A stretch of DNA of 64,000 nucleotides from Roseibium alexandrii DFL-11 (lineage in GTDB: Bacteria; Pseudomonadota; Alphaproteobacteria; Rhizobiales; Stappiaceae), in assembly GCF_000158095.2 (NCBI RefSeq), contig NZ_CM011002.1, forward strand, positions 5,183,703 to 5,247,702, written 5' to 3'. Below are positions 59,628 through 64,000 of this stretch, in pieces. The notes below the pieces were generated by a model. The model worked only from the letters and a program-made list of their open reading frames with translations. It was not told where the DNA came from and did no database searches. Made by a program: the position numbers and the translations under genes. Position 1 is the first letter of the stretch; every line of letters starts with the position of its first letter.

Positions 59628-60458
59628 ATGAATTCCAAAGCTGTTCGCCGCTTGTTGCGTGTGATCATTCCACTGGCCATTTTGTTTTGGCTCGTGCCGT
59701 GGATTGCAGGGATCTTCATTGTGTGCGGCTTGATCGACTTTGCCCGCCACAAGCGGTTCGACAGTGCACTGATCGCCAAGTATTTCTCCGGCAACGGTCT
59801 TCTGACCTGGGTGCTGTCACCTGTGAACCTGCTGTTTGATCTGATCTCCAAGCGTCATCATTACCGCATGCAGCTGAGCGAGTTTCCTGATGAGGAGCGC
59901 GCTGAAATCGAAGAGATGCTTCAGGTCTTCAAGGATCGTCAGGATGAAATCCTCACCGACCTGAAGGCCCGCATGGGCGATAAGCGCCGGGGCATGGTTT
60001 TTTATCGCTGGTATGACGAACAGGGCGATCAGTCGATCCCGGAGTTCAACCGCGACTTCAAATACATCAAGACGATCGGTGTATCCCTGTTCAACGGTCA
60101 GGAGAAGACGTCCCTCCATTTCGGCCCGCTCCGCCTCACCATCCGTCTCCTCTACAACATGACCACCCGCCAGAGCGATGAGGTGTTCATCGAGGTGAAT
60201 GGCGAGAAGCATTTCTGGCACGACGATCCGCTGTTCATCTTCGACGACACGATCCAACATCGCTCGGTCAATGGTGAAGACGGCCTGCGCGCCTGCGTAT
60301 TTGTGGATGTCCTGCGCCCGAGCGCGTTCACCGGTCTTCAAAATGTCTGCGTGAAGATCTTCAACGTGCTTCTTTCAGGCATCAACCGGGTCTTCTACAA
60401 GAACTGGGACATGCTGAACAAGAAACAGGATGGCGCGGCACCCGCTGCTGGCGAGTAA
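59628..60458 (+). CDS. Aspartyl/asparaginyl beta-hydroxylase-fold protein, LpxO-like
   Basis: 276 residues. One or two N-terminal membrane helices (about 9-35), then a cytoplasmic domain laid out like LpxO, the lipid A hydroxylase: NLLFDLISKRHHYRMQLSEFP, FYRWYDEQGD, a first iron-ligand His in SLHFGPLRLTIRLLY (about 163), and the second in DDTIQHRSVNGEDGLRACVFVDVLRP (about 212), with Arg in the same strand. The HxD of LpxO reads HFG, as in the two-His type of AspH. Fe(II)/2-oxoglutarate chemistry is inferred; the substrate is unknown. Confidence 0.72.
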   Translation: MNSKAVRRLLRVIIPLAILFWLVPWIAGIFIVCGLIDFARHKRFDSALIAKYFSGNGLLTWVLSPVNLLFDLISKRHHYRMQLSEFPDEERAEIEEMLQVFKDRQDEILTDLKARMGDKRRGMVFYRWYDEQGDQSIPEFNRDFKYIKTIGVSLFNGQEKTSLHFGPLRLTIRLLYNMTTRQSDEVFIEVNGEKHFWHDDPLFIFDDTIQHRSVNGEDGLRACVFVDVLRPSAFTGLQNVCVKIFNVLLSGINRVFYKNWDMLNKKQDGAAPAAGE

Positions 60459-60478
60459 CTTCCTGAGGTCAAATTAGT

Positions 60479-60520
60479 AAAGGCTGCGCCGGTTTTCTGC
60501 TGGTGCAGCCTTTCTTTTTT
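60479..60520 (+). terminator. Intrinsic terminator after the LpxO-like gene
   Basis: Stem AAAGGCTGCGCC / GGTGCAGCCTTT (60479-60490 and 60502-60513, one mismatch) followed by CTTTTTT. Confidence 0.85.
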
Positions 60521-60725
60521 CAAGAGCGGCTGTTGAACTGCCGTGCTGCGCATTCAGAATGAAGTTTTTGCCTGATAAGTGTGCGGGTTCAAGCGCAAAG
60601 AGGCGGCGCTTTGGGTCAGGCAAACACTGCGTTGTTGAGGAGGCGGGAAACCGCTTGAGAGGCCGGGGCCTTTCGTGTAGGTAGCAAATCAGGGCGTGCG
60701 TCAAATCGTGTTTGGCTGCCGCCGT

Positions 60726-60802
60726 GGGCCTGTAGCTCAACTGGTTAGAGCCGTCCGCTCATAACGGATTGGTTGGGGGTTCGAGTCCCTCCGGGCCCAC
60801 CA
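60726..60802 (+). tRNA. tRNA with CAT anticodon (Ile2-type favoured over elongator Met)
   Basis: A 77-base cloverleaf: acceptor GGGCCTG / CGGGCCC, D-arm with GCTCAACTGGTTAGAGC, anticodon stem GTCCG / CGGAT around loop CTCATAA (anticodon CAT), T-arm with TTCGAGT, and an encoded CCA. The CAT anticodon is used by elongator Met, initiator Met and, after lysidine modification, Ile2. The acceptor and body resemble Ile2 of alphaproteobacteria rather than the Met tRNAs I know. It is not an initiator: the first pair G-C is not mismatched. Confidence 0.88.
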
Positions 60803-60856
60803 TTTTTCTCCAGCATATTTCTCTCGTTTAGTTCTTCTGAAAAGGCATCCAGCCTG

Positions 60857-61765
60857 TCAGGCCTGATCGCAAAGCGCTGGAACCGTCTTGAATTTCGCTT
60901 CCAAGAAATCCGTAAATGCCCGAACCCGCGCAGAGGGCAGGCGGGAGGGTGGGCGCACAGCAAACACTTTCCAGTACGGAGAGACAGTGTGGTTTTTCAA
61001 AACCGGTATCAATGACCCGTTGGTGAGTTGGTCGGCGATTTCCCAAGCGCATTTTCTAGCTATCCCAAGACCTGAACGAGCTGCCTCAGTGATGGCTTCG
61101 GCGCTCGTACTCGAAAAGTTACCGTTGATCTTCACATCATGGAGCGTGCCATCGGCGCTTGTGAGCGACCATGTTCTCATGTCCTCCCGCGCAAGGCAGT
61201 TGTGGTGCTTCAGATCTTCTAGGGTCGTCGGAACGCTGTGTCGTTCAAGATATTTTGGCGAAGCGACAAGAAGCCTGGGGCTCTCGGCCAGCTTGCGTGC
61301 CTTCAGTGTTGATGGAGCCAGTTCGCCGATACGTATTGCCATGTCGAACCCTTGTTCGACGATATCTACCACCGAGTCACTCATTGCAAGTTGGAGAGTT
61401 ACGCCAGGATGGTGTTCAAGAAACTCTGTCACATGAGGCGCAATGTGCAAGCGTCCGAAGGATGCAGAACACGCAACTCGAAGGTCTCCCTTGATGTCCT
61501 GCGCATCCGGCTGGATGTCGGCGAGGGCTTCCTCAACGTTGCCGAGAATACGCTTTGCGTGTGCGAGAAATATCTCACCGTCTGTAGAAAGAGAAACCGC
61601 GCGGGTGGTTCGGTGAAGAAGCTGCGTTCCAACTGTGGTCTCAAGAGCCTGCAAACGCTGCGTAGCAGCCGTCGCTGACAGACCGAATTCTGCACCCGCC
61701 TTCCCGATTGCACCCAGCGCGGCGACCCTAACGAACAATTCTAGCGACTTGAGGTCGATGGACAT
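60857..61765 (-). CDS. LysR-type regulator
   Basis: 302 residues. Winged HTH at 1-60 (LFVRVAALGAIGKAGAEFGLSATAATQRLQALETTVG; a Thr-rich recognition helix), then the effector domain with FDMAIRIGELAPSTLKARKL. Divergent from the DUF4437 gene, 122 bases away, the typical layout of a LysR regulator and its target. Effector unknown. Confidence 0.92.
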   Translation of the reverse strand: MSIDLKSLELFVRVAALGAIGKAGAEFGLSATAATQRLQALETTVGTQLLHRTTRAVSLSTDGEIFLAHAKRILGNVEEALADIQPDAQDIKGDLRVACSASFGRLHIAPHVTEFLEHHPGVTLQLAMSDSVVDIVEQGFDMAIRIGELAPSTLKARKLAESPRLLVASPKYLERHSVPTTLEDLKHHNCLAREDMRTWSLTSADGTLHDVKINGNFSSTSAEAITEAARSGLGIARKCAWEIADQLTNGSLIPVLKNHTVSPYWKVFAVRPPSRLPSARVRAFTDFLEAKFKTVPALCDQA

Positions 61766-61887
61766 TATTCTCTTTATCCAAATAGTAATTTTGATTTCCA
61801 GCCGATTATTAATTGAAAGTGGAGCTTAATTAAAGAGGCAGACGAAGAAATGCGGCCCGCGCCGCTTCAAATCTCAGGGTTCAAAAG

Positions 61888-62673
61888 ATGCGTTACTCCT
61901 CCCAGGCAATTGCCAGTGTCTTCGCTGCTACACTAACCGCCACTTCAGTTTCTGCTCAGGATCAGAAGTCTGCTGAAGGGGTGCAGGTGGTTCCAAGTTC
62001 GGCTGTTGAGTTCCAGCCCCTCAACCCGGCGCGTGGAGACGCCAGTCCGCAAGCAGGTGTCTTGTGGGGTGACATTCGCGAAGACGTGCCGACCGGTACC
62101 ATCATCCGGTTCAAACCCGGCTTCAGCTCGCCGCCGCACATCCACAACATCACATACCGGGCTGTTGTGATCAGCGGTGCTGTTCACAATGATGATCCGT
62201 CCGCAGAACTCATGTGGATGGGGTCAGGCTCGTTCTGGACGCAACCCGCTGGCGCGTCTCATATCACAGCAGTGCGCGAGGATGCGGGGCTGTCCAGCGC
62301 TTTCCTGGAAATCCAGGAAGGTCCTTATCTGGTTCAACCCAAGGACAGAGCGTTTGCCAACGGGGAGTTCCCGGTGAACGTGGAGGCAGACAATATCGTT
62401 TGGATCGATGCCGGGGACGTGTCTTGGGTTGATGCGCCTGGGGCCTTGGAAGGAGAAAATGGGCCGCAAATGGCCTTTCTCTGGGGGAACCCAAGCGAGG
62501 GTGAGAGAAACGGGACTTTTCTGAGACTGCCATCAGGTTTTAAGGGAGCGATTGCCGGCGGAGACAACTGGTTGAGGGCCGTTGTCATACAGGGCGCTGT
62601 TACCCATCAAACAACTGCGGCAGAAGACTCCACGCCGCTTGATCCAGGAGCTATTTCGGTTCGCAGTCGGTGA
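61888..62673 (+). CDS. DUF4437 cupin-like secreted protein, frameshifted near its C-terminus
   Basis: 261 residues as read, with a Sec signal (cleavage after VSA, about residue 23). Two cupin-like halves: GVLWGDIREDVPTGTIIRFKPGFSSPPHIHNITYRAVVISGAVHNDDPS and the second, MAFLWGNPSEGERNGTFLRLPSGFKGAIAGGDNWLRAVVIQGAV. The reading frame ends LDPGAISVRSR*, yet the +1 frame from 62649 continues SYFGSQSVTAHMVTCAGSEACIFYMSVDGKYEV to a stop at 62757, which is how DUF4437 proteins normally end. So a single base is missing near 62648. The gene may be a recent pseudogene or the base may be a sequencing error. Confidence 0.8.
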   Translation: MRYSSQAIASVFAATLTATSVSAQDQKSAEGVQVVPSSAVEFQPLNPARGDASPQAGVLWGDIREDVPTGTIIRFKPGFSSPPHIHNITYRAVVISGAVHNDDPSAELMWMGSGSFWTQPAGASHITAVREDAGLSSAFLEIQEGPYLVQPKDRAFANGEFPVNVEADNIVWIDAGDVSWVDAPGALEGENGPQMAFLWGNPSEGERNGTFLRLPSGFKGAIAGGDNWLRAVVIQGAVTHQTTAAEDSTPLDPGAISVRSR

Positions 62674-62759
62674 CCGCGCATATGGTGACATGTGCTGGAT
62701 CGGAGGCGTGCATTTTTTACATGAGCGTTGATGGCAAGTATGAGGTCTCCAGCTCTTGA
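62649..62759 (+). pseudogene. Orphaned C-terminal piece of the DUF4437 gene
   Basis: Out-of-frame continuation of the preceding coding region, 36 codons reading SYFGSQ...DGKYEVSSS before TGA. It restores the conserved end of the family if one base is added around 62648. Confidence 0.7.
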
Positions 62760-62868
62760 TCTGAAGAACCGTTTGAAAAATCAACTCATGCTAGACACAG
62801 CAGCAAACGGCTGTGTCTTGCCCACTTTCCTTTACTAGAGCAGCGGGGGCGGCCGAAGGGATGGATTG

Positions 62869-64000
62869 ATGCGTTTTTTCCAACCAACTGCCAAGCCGCA
62901 GGTCTCGAAATCCGTTGCTGGCGCCATCGCACGGGAAGAGGCGTCCGGCCTGTCCTATGTCTTTTGGGGACGGAACCTGGTTCTGGTTCTTTTGGCCATT
63001 TGGGTGGCGCTCACGCTCCCCTTCGAGCGATCATCACTTTATCTCAGTGCTATCCTTGCCTTCGCTGCCCTAGGGATCGTTCCATACGCCCTGCGGCATC
63101 ACACCGGTGCCAATACCGCTCCCGTTTTGGCTTTTATCCTTCTTGATGCGGCAGCACTGAGTTTTGTTCTGATTGTGCCAACGCCATTTGATTTTGAAGG
63201 CTGGACACAGCAAATGAACTTGAGAACACCTGCCTTTCTCTATCTTGGCGTGTTCGTTGTCAGCATGGCTTTGAGCTACAAGCCAACGCTCGTCATCTGG
63301 ACAGGACTTGCAGCTGCCGCGTTTTGGTCTCTTGGATATTTGTGGGTCGCAACACAGCCAAACGCCATACCGTTTACGTCTGGTGATGTTCTTGACGAAG
63401 GTTTAGGGCCGGAGATGGCGCTGGCCAAAATCCTTGACCCCAATGCGGTTGGCCTATCACGATTGTCTAATCAGGTCGTGTTTTTGGTGCTGATTTCCGT
63501 GATCCTGACGATCGTGGTGGTCCGCTCGCGTGCGCTTGTTCGCCGGCAGGTCGCCGCAGAAGCTCAGCGCGCAATGTTGTCACGCTACTTTTCTCCAAAC
63601 ATCGTCCGTGAATTCTCGGAGGGCCGCTGGGAGCCGGACGAGCCCGGCAACCGACCGGTCGCCGTGCTCTTCGCAGATATGGTCGACTTTACGTCGATCT
63701 CAGAAAAGCTGCCGCCACATGAACTAATAGCTTTGTTGCGCGCCTTTCATGGGCGTTTGGCGAAGGTTGCCTTCGAGCAAGATGGAACAATCGACAAGTT
63801 CATCGGCGATGCGGTGATGGTTCACTTTGGAACTCCACGTACCCGCCCGAACGATGCTGAAAGGGCGCTCAGATGTGCTGCGCGAATGGCGGAAGTGATC
63901 GGCGAATGGAAGGCTGAAAGGGAACGGGAGGGGGCGCCGCCAATTGGTGTTGGGATCGGTGTTCACTACGGCACAGCAGTTGTCGGCAACATTGGTGATG
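62869..64000 (+). CDS. Class III adenylate/guanylate cyclase, membrane-bound (3' end outside window)
   Basis: At least 377 residues, cut by the right edge. GAAGGG precedes the ATG. Five to six membrane helices (about 35-215) form an N-terminal sensor-like bundle, followed by a linker (RRQVAAEAQRAMLSRYFSPNIVREFSEG) and the catalytic domain: VAVLFADMVDFTSISEKLPPHELIALLRAF has the metal Asp, GTIDKFIGDAVMVHFG the second metal Asp, and GIGVHYGTAVVGNIGD the start of the C-terminal half. Whether ATP or GTP is used depends on residues beyond the edge. Produces cyclic AMP most likely. Confidence 0.9.
   Translation, partial: MRFFQPTAKPQVSKSVAGAIAREEASGLSYVFWGRNLVLVLLAIWVALTLPFERSSLYLSAILAFAALGIVPYALRHHTGANTAPVLAFILLDAAALSFVLIVPTPFDFEGWTQQMNLRTPAFLYLGVFVVSMALSYKPTLVIWTGLAAAAFWSLGYLWVATQPNAIPFTSGDVLDEGLGPEMALAKILDPNAVGLSRLSNQVVFLVLISVILTIVVVRSRALVRRQVAAEAQRAMLSRYFSPNIVREFSEGRWEPDEPGNRPVAVLFADMVDFTSISEKLPPHELIALLRAFHGRLAKVAFEQDGTIDKFIGDAVMVHFGTPRTRPNDAERALRCAARMAEVIGEWKAEREREGAPPIGVGIGVHYGTAVVGNIGD

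Overview
The window looks like chromosomal DNA of a marine alphaproteobacterium, most probably from the Stappiaceae (Labrenzia/Roseibium-like). Evidence: the core order carA / yqeY / dnaG / rpoD with carB and greA nearby; a trxB-lysR pair as in Rhizobiales; an alpha-r14/suhB-type small RNA; UvrB with the long N-terminal extension common in this class; and osmolyte genes typical of marine members (choline sulfatase BetC, DMSP lyase DddL). GC content looks moderately high, except in a few AT-rich intergenic stretches. The genus is an inference; no 16S or marker gene is present to prove it. I see no phage, transposase, CRISPR array or plasmid replication gene.

Layout. 1-5 kb: the end of a coiled-coil protein, a trypsin-like protease with DUF5648 repeats, a cold-shock protein, then 1.5 kb of non-coding DNA carrying a cluster of palindromic repeats. 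5-15 kb: uvrB, betC with a BetI-like operator upstream, a chemoreceptor, a SelW-like protein, a small-molecule kinase-like protein and a DUF1624 membrane acyltransferase. 15-24.5 kb: small membrane and DUF proteins, a PAS protein, aspartate aminotransferase, a divergent EF-G paralogue, a SpoIIAA-like protein and MsrP. 24.5-31.5 kb: a 5TM-PAS-GGDEF-EAL protein, a small RNA on the minus strand, lsrB-like/trxB, an ELM1-like protein and an Lrp regulator. 31.5-46 kb is the core block: greA, carB, carA, yqeY, dnaG, rpoD, and a TonB-like DUF930 protein with a hexamer repeat. 46-57.4 kb is accessory: four orphan periplasmic binding proteins of one family flank an ArsR-permease-transglutaminase operon, dddL with a divergent FAD oxidoreductase, and speED. 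57.4-64 kb: SIMPL protein, AI-2E exporter-like protein, LpxO-like hydroxylase, a CAT-anticodon tRNA, a LysR regulator divergent from a frameshifted DUF4437 cupin, and a truncated class III adenylate cyclase.

How it fits together. Replication, transcription, pyrimidine/arginine precursor synthesis and polyamine synthesis are housekeeping. Around them are redox and stress genes (TrxB, LsrB-like, MsrP, SelW-like), osmolyte/sulfur metabolism (BetC, DddL), second-messenger enzymes (GGDEF/EAL, adenylate cyclase) and many secreted or membrane proteins of unknown role. The most rewarding items to re-examine are the small RNA at 27383-27520 with a CCTCCTCCC loop, the four binding-protein paralogues around the DMSP/arsenic-type genes, the DUF4437 frameshift, and the (GAGCCA)10 tract.
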